NCBI GenBank assembly: GCA_029210175.1
Contig: JARGPL010000043.1
Location: 1-64,000 of the forward strand
Length of the DNA stretch: 64,000 nt
Reading direction: 5' to 3'
Source of the DNA: Minwuia sp.
GTDB taxonomy: Bacteria; Pseudomonadota; Alphaproteobacteria; Minwuiales; Minwuiaceae
Part shown: one piece after another, positions 37,789-47,033 of the stretch
How positions within the stretch are numbered: position 1 is the stretch's first letter
How the letters are laid out: each line of letters begins with the position of its first letter
Position numbers and translations under genes: made by a program
Notes under the pieces: generated by a model
What the model was told of the DNA's origin: nothing
Databases searched by the model: none
The model's input: only the letters and a program-made list of their open reading frames with translations

Positions 37789-39324
37789 ATGGACGAACGA
37801 CGCATTCCGGTACTGGTGGGCAGCGGGCAGTTCACGCAGCGCGAACCTGATCCGGCGCGGGCGCTCTCGCCCATGGATCTGACCGCGAAGGCGGTGCAGG
37901 TGGCCGCGGAGGACAGTGGTGCCGGTGCGGCCCTGATGGCGGCGCTGGACACGGTGATCGTCATCCGCGCGTTCTCCGACACCAGCTGGCGCTTCGCCAG
38001 CCCGTTCGGGAAATACACCAACCCGCCGAAATCCCTGGCCGCGCGCATCGGTGCGGATCAGGCGAAGCGCCTCGTCTACACCTGGCCCGGAGGCAACATG
38101 CCCCAGTATTGCCTGAACCGCCTGTCGGAGATGGTGGTGCGGGGCGAGGTCGAGGCGGCGCTGGTCGCGGGTGGTGAGTCGCTGGCGACGCAGAAGGCGG
38201 CGCAGCGCGCCAAGCTGGAGCTGGACTGGAGCGAGGACCCCGGCGGCAGCTTCGAATCCTGGGGGGTCGAGAAGATCGGCTGGTCGGATGTCGAGGACAT
38301 TCACGGCGCGCGTGGCGCGATCTTCGCCTATCCGATGATCGAGAACGCGATCCGCGGCAACCTTGGCCGGACAATCCCGGAGCATCAGAGGGCGATGGGG
38401 GAAATGCTGGCGAAGCTGGCCGCTGTTGCCGCTGACAACCCGTTGGCCGACCGTCGCGATGGCTATACGGCCGAGCAGATTTCAGAGGTCCGGCCCGACA
38501 ATCCCTACATCGGTTTCCCCTATACCCGGCTGATGAATGCCAACGCCTTCATCGACCAGGGTGCTGCCGTGGTGCTGACCAGTGTGGCGAAGGCAAAGGA
38601 ACTCGGTATCCCCCGCGACAAGTGGGTGTTCCTGCACGGCTGTGCCGATGCGCATGATCATTGGTATCTCAGCGACCGGCGCGATTTCCATTCGTCCCCC
38701 GCGATCTCCCGCGTCTATCAGGAAACGTTCCGGATGGCGGATACGACGCTGGATCAGATCGGGGCGATGGATCTCTACAGCTGCTTCACATCGGCAGTGC
38801 AGATCGCCTGTCAGGAGATCGGTCTCAGCCCCGATGACCCGCGTGGGCTGTCGATCACCGGCGGGTTGCCGTACTTTGGTGGACCGGGAAACAACTACGT
38901 CACCCATTCCATCGCCGAGATGATGCAGAAGGTCAGGCAGAAGCCGGGCATGAAGGGCCTGGTGACGGCAAACGGCAACTACATCACCAAGCATAGCGCA
39001 GGTATCTATTCGACGGACATGCCGGAGAAGACCTTCGCCCCGGTCGATCCCGCGACCTATCAGGCCGAACTGGATCAGGTGGCGCATCCGGCCTTCACGG
39101 ACCTGGCGGATGGTGCGGCGGAGGTGGAAACCTACACGGTCATGCATGACCGCAAGGGGCCGACATGGGGGTTGCTGTTCGGGCGGCTGGATGACGGCAC
39201 GCGTTTCATCGCCAACACCACCGATGATCCGGACCTGCTGGCCGACATGGTCAGCAACGACTGGCTGGGGCGGAAGGGCCGTGTCGGCAACGACGGAACC
39301 AAGAACACATTCCACCCCGCGTGA
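37789..39324 (+). CDS. Thiolase-superfamily acetyl-CoA acetyltransferase-like protein
   Basis: 511 residues. The start PVLVGSGQFTQREPDPARAL and the segment MDLYSCFTSAVQIACQEIG (with the likely nucleophile Cys) fit the SCP2/thiolase-like group. GGLPYFGGPGNNYVTHS and TANGNYITKHSAGIYS follow. The extra C-terminal domain (about 430-511) is seen in this subgroup. The family's activity is poorly defined; it is usually linked to fatty-acid or sterol-like side-chain degradation. GGGGAGGACGAG before the ATG is a strong ribosome site. The stop overlaps the start of the broken MFS gene. Confidence 0.9.
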   Translation: MDERRIPVLVGSGQFTQREPDPARALSPMDLTAKAVQVAAEDSGAGAALMAALDTVIVIRAFSDTSWRFASPFGKYTNPPKSLAARIGADQAKRLVYTWPGGNMPQYCLNRLSEMVVRGEVEAALVAGGESLATQKAAQRAKLELDWSEDPGGSFESWGVEKIGWSDVEDIHGARGAIFAYPMIENAIRGNLGRTIPEHQRAMGEMLAKLAAVAADNPLADRRDGYTAEQISEVRPDNPYIGFPYTRLMNANAFIDQGAAVVLTSVAKAKELGIPRDKWVFLHGCADAHDHWYLSDRRDFHSSPAISRVYQETFRMADTTLDQIGAMDLYSCFTSAVQIACQEIGLSPDDPRGLSITGGLPYFGGPGNNYVTHSIAEMMQKVRQKPGMKGLVTANGNYITKHSAGIYSTDMPEKTFAPVDPATYQAELDQVAHPAFTDLADGAAEVETYTVMHDRKGPTWGLLFGRLDDGTRFIANTTDDPDLLADMVSNDWLGRKGRVGNDGTKNTFHPA

Positions 39325-40397
39325 GTTCAGCAGCCGAACCCGATGTGCCGCCGGAACGGGTTGACCGTTCCGCGCTGGCCAGCCTGGCAGGCACGTTCCT
39401 GACCCAGGGCGCGGCGGCGTTCGGGTTCATCGGCTTCAGCCTGCTGGCGCCGGGTCTGGCGGAGGAAACCGGGCAGGATGAGCGGGATTTCGGTCTCGCA
39501 TTCTCCTTCATCTTTCTCGGCTCCGCGCTGGCCAGTCCGCTGTGCGGCACCATGATGCAGCGCTTCGGATCGGTCGGCACCATGCTGATCACCCTGGCGG
39601 GCATGGCCTGTGTGGTGATGATCGCCCTGTTCGGCACCTGGGCAACGGTAATGCTGGCGGCGTTTCTCTACGGGCTTTTCTATGGCCCGGCCAACATCAT
39701 CGTCATCACCCGCAAGGCACCACGAAAGCATGTCGGGCTGTTCCTCGCCATCCGCCAGAGCGGTGTTTCCTTCGCCGGTGCCGGGGGTGGTTTCATCCTG
39801 CCCGCCGTCATGCTGGCGGTTGGCTGGCAGGTGGGCGTCTGGGCGATTGCCGGCACGCTGGTCTTTGCCATTGTCATCACCCTGGCCGCCGCACCCGTGT
39901 TCCGGGTCGCGCCGGAACGCCCGACCATGAAGACGGAACTGCAGCGCACCTTCCCCAGGCGGCTCGCGGCGCGCTTCGTGCTGCCGCCCAACCTGCGCCT
40001 GCTGGGCTGGCTGTCGGATCGCACGGGGAAGCCGGAACTGGTCCTGCTCGGCATCGCCATCGCGGCGACCCTGTCGATCATCCTGGCCATGCTGATCACA
40101 TCCGACACGCCGCTGTGGATGATCTATCCGGTGGCTCTGCTGGCCGGTCTGTAAGGCAATACCTGGTCGCCGATCTTCGCCATGATCGTTGGACGTCGCG
40201 CGCCGGAGGGCGAACTGGCGGAGGTCACCGGCCGGGCCTATTCGCTTGCCGCCGCAGGCTGGACGGCTTCACCGCTGATCATGTGGAGCTTGATCGAGTT
40301 GTCGGGGTTTTACATGGTGTCCTTCGCTGCAGTCGTCGGGCTGGGGCTGCTGGCCACCGTCGCGATCTTCCGTGATTTCCGGGCAGCTTCCGCCTGA
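39321..40397 (+). pseudogene. MFS transporter, interrupted by a stop codon and apparently internally deleted
   Basis: Starting at GTG 39321 (overlapping the thiolase stop) the frame gives MFS helices 1-6, with GLFYGPANIIVITRKAPRKH and LFLAIRQSGVSFAGAGGG. It then jumps from a cytoplasmic loop (MKTELQRTFPRRLAARFVLP) to LLGWLSDRTGKPELVL, so helices 7-8 seem missing. At 40152-40154 a TAA interrupts helix 10; the same frame then continues with GNTWSPIFAMIVGRRAPEGE and two more helices to 40397. Two lesions argue for decay rather than a sequencing slip. It was probably an importer co-transcribed with the thiolase. Confidence 0.75.
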
Positions 40398-40445
40398 AGC
40401 GATACGCACATAGAAGACAACAAACAAACGAAGGGGAGACGGAAC

Positions 40446-41150
40446 ATGGATGTCAAAGGCAAGAAGGCGATCGTTTTCGGCGGTACATCTGGCATTGGCC
40501 TGGCCACGACAAAACGGCTGGCGGCGCTGGGGGCAGACGTCATTGCCGTCAGTCGCAACCCCGAGAAGGCCGGCAAGGTGCCGTCAGGCGTCACGTTGAA
40601 GAAATGCGATACCCTGGACCGTGATGCGCTTCAGGCGCTGTTTGCCGAATGCGCGCCCTTCGACATCCTGATCAGCGCCGCGACCGGCGGCACCCGCGCC
40701 ATTGGACCGTTCATGGAAATGGACATGGATGGCTATCAGGCATCCTTCGCCAAGCTGTGGGGCTATACCAACATCTTGCGCTACGGCGCGGGCCACATGC
40801 CCGATCATGGCTCCATCGTGCTGGTCAGCGGCACGCCTGCGCGCAAGACCCGTCCCGGTCAGGTTGCCATTGGCTCCGTTGGCGGCGCGGTCGAGGCGAT
40901 GGTGCGCGCCGTCGCACCGGAAATTGCGCCGAAGCGCCTCAACGTCGTCTCCCCCGGTGTCATCGACACGCCGATGGTGCCCGTTGAGGGCGAAGCCCGG
41001 ACCGAGCTTTACAAGAACATGACGGCAGGCAATGTCATCCCCCGTGCCGGCACCGCCGACGAAGTGGCCCAGGGCATTGTCTTCATGGTGGAGAACGACT
41101 TTGTCACCGGCACCACCATCGATGTGGATGGCGGCTGGCTGCTGTCCTGA
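40446..41150 (+). CDS. SDR-fold protein without the usual catalytic Tyr-Lys pair
   Basis: 234 residues. The cofactor loop is IVFGGTSGIGLATTKRLAAL. The conserved Ser is S129 (VLVSG), but where Tyr and Lys should be (about 142 and 146) the sequence is QVAIGSVGGAVEA, giving Ile and Gly. The C-terminal NVVSPGVIDTPMVP and FVTGTTIDVDGGWLLS are typical SDR. It may be a non-catalytic or differently acting member; related sequences with an SVGGAV segment seem to form their own subgroup (from memory, not searched). AAGGGGAGACGG precedes the ATG. Confidence 0.85.
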   Translation: MDVKGKKAIVFGGTSGIGLATTKRLAALGADVIAVSRNPEKAGKVPSGVTLKKCDTLDRDALQALFAECAPFDILISAATGGTRAIGPFMEMDMDGYQASFAKLWGYTNILRYGAGHMPDHGSIVLVSGTPARKTRPGQVAIGSVGGAVEAMVRAVAPEIAPKRLNVVSPGVIDTPMVPVEGEARTELYKNMTAGNVIPRAGTADEVAQGIVFMVENDFVTGTTIDVDGGWLLS

Positions 41151-41170
41151 TCATGCGGACCTGAAACAGT

Positions 41171-41205
41171 CTCGCCGGACCCTGTGATATGCAGGGCCCG
41201 GCGAG
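41171..41205. terminator. Bidirectional hairpin between convergent genes
   Basis: CTCGCCGGACCCTG (41171-41184) and CAGGGCCCGGCGAG (41192-41205) pair over 14 bases with one mismatch and a seven-base loop. It sits between the converging SDR-fold gene and the beta-helix gene, 21 bases after one stop and 32 before the other. No T-run is present on either side. Confidence 0.6.
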
Positions 41206-41236
41206 GGTCGTCCTCAGGCAGTCGAGTTCAGCGTGA

Positions 41237-44200
41237 TCAGCTGCCGCTCATCGCCACCAGGGTGGCATCATCCAGCGGGCCGAAGAACGCGACCTGGCGG
41301 ATGGTGCAGGCGACACCGTCGTCACCGGTGATGTCGGATCCGAGTTGCAGGAACTGCGCAAGGCCATAGGCCGAACGACTGGTATCCTTCACAACGGTTG
41401 CACCGTTGATCGATACGGCAACATCATCCGGCCTGACACGGATCGCCGCGACGAGATTGTCACCTGGGGAGAGGTTGCTGGTGACCAACATGTTGAGGCC
41501 GTTCACCCCCGTTACCCGGACATTGCCCGATTGAAGATCCAGTTCGATGTCATTGTTGCTGCCCTTTGCGACAGCAAGCAGGACGTTCTCGTCACCCTGA
41601 ACAATCGCATCCACCAGGATCGTGTAGCCTTCTTTCCTGAAGCCCTCGAACAATGTCAGATCGATCCGGGCATCTTCGTCAGGCCGGGTCACGACTGTGC
41701 CTGACGTCGGAATGTAGGAGGTGGGCGTTGTCAGTGATGTCTGCTCCGCCTGCGGGAAGGCGATTTCGATGGCGTCGCCGTTGGTCTCTACCGCGATGCC
41801 GACATGGATCTCGCTGGCACCGGAGGTCCCCGAAACGCTCACGCGAGCCCAGCGGTCATCGATATTGCCGGAGATATCGAGCGTGCCTGACGTGGCGCTT
41901 CCGTTCGGTGCGAGCAGCGTGATCGGACCTGAGCCGGTCACGCGTCGGACCCACACGGACGCCACGCTGTTTGCTGCGCTCGATACCGTTGAATCCGTCC
42001 GGAAGTAATGAGTATCCGAGGTTCCATCCACGCTTGATGTGGCTTTCAACTCGACCGCCCTGGTTGTCCCGGACGGATCGTCCTTGTCGGCTGTAATGGA
42101 GAGGTTGGAGCCGGTCGTCCAGGAAACGTCCGTCAGATCCTCGCTGGTCAGGCAATAGTTCGTGCTCTCCGGCTCCAGCAGCAGACCCAGCGGTTCACCG
42201 GTCACGGCGTCGTGGGTAAGCCGAGGTGTATCGGCAGCCACGGCCCTCGGGCCGCCGCCAACCGTGATGCCCGTTGCCAGGGAGGCACGGCTCAGGGAAA
42301 CGGATTCCAGTCCACCACCGAACTCGAAAGGGAACAGCAGTGGCGGTGCAAATCCGAACCTTGCTCGGAATCCGGCTTGATTGTTCGGGTTCACAGCAGG
42401 CTGGTCCGGCAATCCGTTGACGTTCCGGATACGGATCTTCACCGGTACGTTCTCCGAAATATCCAGTGCGGTATCCGTTACGCGGGAGAGATCGCCGCCC
42501 TGGACTTCGAGCGTGGCGATGGGCACGTCACCGATCACCTTGATGCCGATGTCGATTGCATCCGAGGTGACGATGGCGTTGCGGATGATCACGTCGCCAT
42601 AGCCCGCTACATCGGTATCGGCCTGGAACAGGGTCGTGTCGTCGCTTGAAGAAACGGTGTTCTGTTCCAGGATTGATCCGAATTCGCAATGCGTGAAGGG
42701 CGAAGTGCCGATCACGCCGACCATGATCAAACGCCCGTCGGTACCGGTGAAGCCGCCGCCCTGAGTGACACCATCAAGCACCAGACGATCCACGATGACT
42801 TCGGCGTAGCCGTTCAGATCAATGGCCCGCACGGCCTGCCCGCTCGGGTTGTCCAGGGTGCAGTCAATCACCTCCATGCTATCGATCCGCAGACGGCGTT
42901 TGGGTCCATCACTGGTATCCGCCGTGTGGAAGAGCGCACCATGGCCGCCCAGGCGACTGCCGGTGTTGTAGGGATCCTCAACCGAGCCGCCGATGTTCTC
43001 CATGTACAGACGCCCGATGTGAATGTCGTCCACCCCACAGAACACGCCTGAACGATTGGCAAAGCCGACCTGCGTTCCGATCAGCTGCACCTCGTTGATC
43101 GAGGCATTGAAGCCGGTCGTGGTATCATCGGGATCGGCGCGCCGCGCGCCCTTGAACACCACCATGCCTTCGTGATTGCCGGCATCGATCACCGTCACCT
43201 TGTCACCGCGGCAACGATGGGCCTTCAGGTAGAGGCCGACGCAATCTGTCTTGCTGTGGCTGTTGACGTTGCTGATGTGGATCGTGTCGAAGTTCACGTT
43301 GGCGGCGTGGATGCGGACGCCATCGACATTGGCGATGACCCCGGATCCTTCCTGCACCCGGTTGTCCTCAACCCCGTCCACGAAAACCGAACCGATGTAG
43401 CCGTACTTGGTCAGTTCAGCCGATTCGGGGTCATCGAAGCCCAGACCCAGACCTGCGCCGTAGCCCAGGTTCAGCATGTCGTCGCCCTGGAAATAGGACG
43501 TATTGTCGGCAATGCTGACGTTCCGGCAGACGTAGTTGTCGACATGGAAATGCTCGATCCCGGCCTCGATCTCCAGTCCGCCCAGACCGCCCTCGACCCG
43601 CACGTTCACCGCGCGGAAGCGATTGATCTTCGGGACCGTGGAGCCTGATTTCTGCAGACGCACAGCAGCAGAGTGAACATCATTGCCGGAGTTGTCGAAG
43701 AAGACATCCTCCAGGATGATGTGGTCGAAATCCTGCGTGGTGGTCTCGTTCGTGTAGAACAGGGTCGCGCCCTTCAGCGTCAGGTTGCGTACTGTCAGGC
43801 CCCCACGCACGAGATCGAACAGGATGACGTCGGACGTCCCTGCGTCCAGCATGGCCGCGTTGTTGCTGCCCTCAAGTTCCATGCCGTTGCTGTTGTCAAT
43901 GTCGAGCTTGTCAGCCAGGGTGATCTTGTAGTGGCCGGACAGGACGCCCTTGCCACCATTCGCGGCGAGGTAGGCAGCGAAGGAGTTCCAGGGTTCGCTG
44001 TCATCGGACGTACCGTCACCTGTGGCACCCCACATTTCTGGCGCCCAGGTGCTGGTGTCGCGCACCCAGCAGCCGGTACCGCTGTTGTTGCTGGCGGTGT
44101 TCAGGAAACCGGTCAGTGACGGATAGGACCGCGTCGGATCAACGACATGGCCACCGTCGTGGTCCATCCGCGATTTCGCTGCATCATACCTGAAGACACC

Positions 44201-44383
44201 GCCACCACCATCACCCGCCGCGAGATATCCGAGCAGCACAATCGGGTCAGATGTGCCGGGGGAGGCGGCTATCAGGTCGCTCATGGTCTTGTGGACCTGG
44301 TCCTGCTGGGTGGCGGGGACATCGGCCGTTGGCGAGGTGTCGTGCACGAGGGCGAACAGCTCTGCGAAACTCTTCTCGTTCAT
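41237..44383 (-). CDS. Large beta-helix (pectate-lyase/tailspike-like) protein with C-terminal binding domains
   Basis: 1,048 residues from ATG 44383, where TTAGGAG lies seven bases upstream. The region around residue 125 reads MWGATGDGTSDDSEPWNSFA, the 'GA-GDG-TDD' entry motif of right-handed parallel beta-helix proteins such as phage tailspikes and polysaccharide lyases. About 150-640 has many short N/D- and V/I-rich turns. About 680-870 resembles a phage spike-fibre carbohydrate-binding module (LLEPESTNYCLTSEDLTDVS), and the last 130 residues look like a LamG/concanavalin fold. There is no signal peptide and no other phage genes lie nearby. It may bind or cut an envelope polysaccharide. 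Confidence 0.8.
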   Translation of the reverse strand: MNEKSFAELFALVHDTSPTADVPATQQDQVHKTMSDLIAASPGTSDPIVLLGYLAAGDGGGGVFRYDAAKSRMDHDGGHVVDPTRSYPSLTGFLNTASNNSGTGCWVRDTSTWAPEMWGATGDGTSDDSEPWNSFAAYLAANGGKGVLSGHYKITLADKLDIDNSNGMELEGSNNAAMLDAGTSDVILFDLVRGGLTVRNLTLKGATLFYTNETTTQDFDHIILEDVFFDNSGNDVHSAAVRLQKSGSTVPKINRFRAVNVRVEGGLGGLEIEAGIEHFHVDNYVCRNVSIADNTSYFQGDDMLNLGYGAGLGLGFDDPESAELTKYGYIGSVFVDGVEDNRVQEGSGVIANVDGVRIHAANVNFDTIHISNVNSHSKTDCVGLYLKAHRCRGDKVTVIDAGNHEGMVVFKGARRADPDDTTTGFNASINEVQLIGTQVGFANRSGVFCGVDDIHIGRLYMENIGGSVEDPYNTGSRLGGHGALFHTADTSDGPKRRLRIDSMEVIDCTLDNPSGQAVRAIDLNGYAEVIVDRLVLDGVTQGGGFTGTDGRLIMVGVIGTSPFTHCEFGSILEQNTVSSSDDTTLFQADTDVAGYGDVIIRNAIVTSDAIDIGIKVIGDVPIATLEVQGGDLSRVTDTALDISENVPVKIRIRNVNGLPDQPAVNPNNQAGFRARFGFAPPLLFPFEFGGGLESVSLSRASLATGITVGGGPRAVAADTPRLTHDAVTGEPLGLLLEPESTNYCLTSEDLTDVSWTTGSNLSITADKDDPSGTTRAVELKATSSVDGTSDTHYFRTDSTVSSAANSVASVWVRRVTGSGPITLLAPNGSATSGTLDISGNIDDRWARVSVSGTSGASEIHVGIAVETNGDAIEIAFPQAEQTSLTTPTSYIPTSGTVVTRPDEDARIDLTLFEGFRKEGYTILVDAIVQGDENVLLAVAKGSNNDIELDLQSGNVRVTGVNGLNMLVTSNLSPGDNLVAAIRVRPDDVAVSINGATVVKDTSRSAYGLAQFLQLGSDITGDDGVACTIRQVAFFGPLDDATLVAMSGS

Positions 44384-44520
44384 TTTCATTCTCCTAATTC
44401 CGCGCATTGTTGCGCAGAACGGAGAATGTGTTGAGAAACTGAATCCAGTGCGGTCATCGGTCAGGAAAAATCAAAGAAAAACCGCTAACGGATTTCGTTT
44501 CTGTTGTTCTCAGTCACCTG

Positions 44521-45438
44521 TCAGCCGTCGGTGGTCAGCCATCCTGCAAGGATCGCGCGGATCGTCGCCACGAACGCCAGGGGTTGGTCGAGAATCAGGT
44601 GGTGCTGTGCCTTCGGGATGCCGACAACGGGAGCTTCGGGGCCCAGCAACTGCTTGATCCGCGGCACCAGTTCAGGCCGCACAAGCTTGCTGTCTTCGCC
44701 ATAGACGAAGGCGCGACGGCCTTTCATGTTCGCCATGTATTCGTGGAAAGGCTCACCGAAGCGGCGGTTCTGCATGGCGCCGCCATCGAACTTCCAGGTC
44801 CAGCCCTCGGGCTCCTGCCTGATCGACCGGCGACCGATATGCTCGACCAGGAACGTGTTCTCGCACGTCTGTTCCGGCATCAGGCGGAACCGGGCAAGCG
44901 CGCTGTCGAAGTCCGCATAGTGCCGCTTGTTGCCCATCTGGGGGCGGCGGTTCTTGTCGTCGTCCGGGTCGTCCGGGTTGCGCACGGGTGAATCGGCGAT
45001 GATGATCCCGCCCAGCCGGTCGCCATGGAGCTGCCCCAGGCGCATGGCCATCAGTCCGCCAAAGGAATGGCCGACGACGAAGGCTCCGGGTCCCAGGTTG
45101 GCGTGTTCGATCACGGCCAGCATGTCATGGGCGCGATCGCGGGCATCGGTTTCATCCCGTGTGCCGCTGTCGCCCATGCCGGCCTGATCCATGGCGACGA
45201 CGTGATAGTCCTGCGCCAGCATCGGGGCCAGATGGCTCCACCAATGGCCATGACCGCCGCCGCCGTGCACCAGCAGCATGCTGCCCAGCACATCGTGCCC
45301 TTCGGGCGGCGACCACTTCATGTACTGCAGCCTGCAGCCGTTGTTCTCGACCTGATGCACGCTGCCCGGATTGGCCATTGCTTCCCTGTACCAGTCCGGC
45401 GCGGCGGCTTGGACTTTCAGATGATCCTGTTCTGTCAT
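44521..45438 (-). CDS. Alpha/beta hydrolase
   Basis: 305 residues from ATG 45438. The oxyanion loop is LLVHGGGGHGHWWSHL, the acid-turn strand has DQAGMGDSG, and the nucleophile elbow is GHSFGGLM. The C-terminal His lies in PKAQHHLILDQP. The lid region has a Trp-rich stretch. The substrate is unknown (esterase, epoxide hydrolase and dehalogenase folds share this pattern). It is divergent from the isomerase gene across 168 bases, which hold no recognised promoter. Confidence 0.88.
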   Translation of the reverse strand: MTEQDHLKVQAAAPDWYREAMANPGSVHQVENNGCRLQYMKWSPPEGHDVLGSMLLVHGGGGHGHWWSHLAPMLAQDYHVVAMDQAGMGDSGTRDETDARDRAHDMLAVIEHANLGPGAFVVGHSFGGLMAMRLGQLHGDRLGGIIIADSPVRNPDDPDDDKNRRPQMGNKRHYADFDSALARFRLMPEQTCENTFLVEHIGRRSIRQEPEGWTWKFDGGAMQNRRFGEPFHEYMANMKGRRAFVYGEDSKLVRPELVPRIKQLLGPEAPVVGIPKAQHHLILDQPLAFVATIRAILAGWLTTDG

Positions 45439-45606
45439 GGGTTCAGCTTTAAGCCGGATCCGGGCAATTGGGAACATGGGTGGCGCAGGCAGCGCGTTGC
45501 TCAGAACGCATGGCCAGTGGATGACGCGTGGGCACTCGGCGCGTTAGGATGGTGCATGGCAAGCTGGCAGGCGCCTGTCGCATTTGCCGACCCTGGGGAG
45601 GAAAGA

Positions 45607-46230
45607 ATGGCCAAGATCGAGTTCTATTACGACTGTTCAAGCCCGTGGACGTATCTTGCGATCAGCCGGATCGGTGATCTGGCGCGCCGCAACGATGCGG
45701 AGCTGTACTGGCGGCCCGTGCTGGTCGGCGGCATCTTCAATCAGGTGAATGAGCAGGTCTACCAGAACCGCGCCAACCCTGATCACCCCAAGTATCGGTA
45801 CATGCGCAAGGACCTGATGGACTGGGCCGCGATGCAGGGGCTGGAGATCAACTGGCCGAGTATCTTCCCGGTCAATTCGGTCAAGGGCATGCGCGCAGCT
45901 GTCCATGCGCTTGACAACGGCAAGGCGGAGGAATTCGCCATGCGGCTCTGCCATGCCTATTGGGGGGAGGACCGCGACATTTCCCAGGATGAGGTGGTCG
46001 CATCAGTGGCCGATGATGTCGGGCTGGACGGTGCCGCGACCCTTGCCGCGACGGCGGATCAGGCGATCAAGGACCGCCTGAAGGACTACACGCAGCAGGT
46101 GGTCGACCGTGGCGGGTTCGGGTCACCGACGATATTCATCAACGACATGAAGATGTTCTTTGGCAATGACCGCATGGACCTGATCGAATGGACCGTGCAG
46201 GGCCGCCCCACCGGAGGGCCGCGCCGATGA
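45607..46230 (+). CDS. 2-hydroxychromene-2-carboxylate isomerase-like (DsbA/GST-kappa fold)
   Basis: 207 residues from ATG 45607, with GGGGAGGAAAG upstream. The start KIEFYYDCSSPWTYLAISRI is the kappa-GST/HCCA isomerase active-site segment with Ser-Ser-Pro. WRPVLVGGIFNQVN and GFGSPTIFINDMKMFFGNDR are characteristic. Known members isomerise a ring-cleaved aromatic in naphthalene degradation using glutathione, but many relatives have unknown substrates. It overlaps the enoyl-CoA hydratase gene by four bases (ATGA). Confidence 0.9.
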   Translation: MAKIEFYYDCSSPWTYLAISRIGDLARRNDAELYWRPVLVGGIFNQVNEQVYQNRANPDHPKYRYMRKDLMDWAAMQGLEINWPSIFPVNSVKGMRAAVHALDNGKAEEFAMRLCHAYWGEDRDISQDEVVASVADDVGLDGAATLAATADQAIKDRLKDYTQQVVDRGGFGSPTIFINDMKMFFGNDRMDLIEWTVQGRPTGGPRR

Positions 46231-47033
46231 ACGGACCGCTTCTGATCGAAACCCGGGGCGATGCGGAATGGGTCACCATGAATCGGCCCGAAGCCTACAA
46301 CAGCCTCAGCCCGGACATGATCGATGCGCTGCTGGAGTATTTCCAGGGCTTGTACTTTCGTCATGAGGTGCGCGTGGTCGTGCTGCGCGGTGCCGGTCGC
46401 GGGTTCTGTGCCGGACTGGACCTGAAGGAGCGGGCGAGCAGCAACAGCTCAGCGCTGGAAGAACGCTCCAGCGCCGACGGGCTGCGGTCCCAGCGCCGAA
46501 TCTCGGAGATCGTCATGCGCATGCGGCGGGCGCCGCAGCCCATCGTTTCATTGATCCATGGCGGCTGCTCCGGCGGTGGCTTCGCCATGGCGCTGGCGAG
46601 TGACATCCGTATTGCGGGGCGCAGCGCCAAGATGAATGCGGCCTTCATCCGGCTTGGCCTGTCGGGCTGCGATATCGGGGTGTCCTATTTCCTGCCCAGG
46701 CTTGTGGGGGTGACGGTGGCGTCGGAACTGCTGATGACCGGGCGCTACATCTATGCTGACCGCGCGCTCGCGACAGGTCTGGTATCGGAAGTGGTGGAGG
46801 ATGAGGCGTTGGAGGAGACCGGTGCGATCATGGCGGCCGATCTGCTCAACGCCTCCCCGCTCGGCCTGCGTCTGACCAAGGAATGCATGAATTTCTCAAC
46901 GGATGCGCCCAGCCTGGAATCGGCTATCGCCATGGAGGACCGTAACCAGATTCTCTGCACGCAGGGGCCGGACTTCAAGGAAGGTGTCCGTGCCTTCATC
47001 GAGAAACGTGCACCTGTCTATACGGGGACATGA
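46227..47033 (+). CDS. Enoyl-CoA hydratase/isomerase family protein
   Basis: 268 residues. NRPEAYNSLSPDM is the crotonase opening; RGAGRGFCAGLDLKERASSN and HGGCSGGGFAMALASDIRIA form the oxyanion hole. The usual catalytic Glu region reads RLGLSGCDIGVSYFLPRLVG, with Cys-Asp in place of Pro-Glu/Asp, which marks an uncommon subgroup. It is translated together with the isomerase before it and the hydrolase after it (four-base overlaps on both sides), so the three form a tight operon. Confidence 0.92.
   Translation: MNGPLLIETRGDAEWVTMNRPEAYNSLSPDMIDALLEYFQGLYFRHEVRVVVLRGAGRGFCAGLDLKERASSNSSALEERSSADGLRSQRRISEIVMRMRRAPQPIVSLIHGGCSGGGFAMALASDIRIAGRSAKMNAAFIRLGLSGCDIGVSYFLPRLVGVTVASELLMTGRYIYADRALATGLVSEVVEDEALEETGAIMAADLLNASPLGLRLTKECMNFSTDAPSLESAIAMEDRNQILCTQGPDFKEGVRAFIEKRAPVYTGT

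Noticed and set aside
44450-44475. T-rich run (minus strand) after the alpha/beta hydrolase stop as a terminator
   Set aside because: The stem before it is only about three pairs, so factor-independent termination is not supported.
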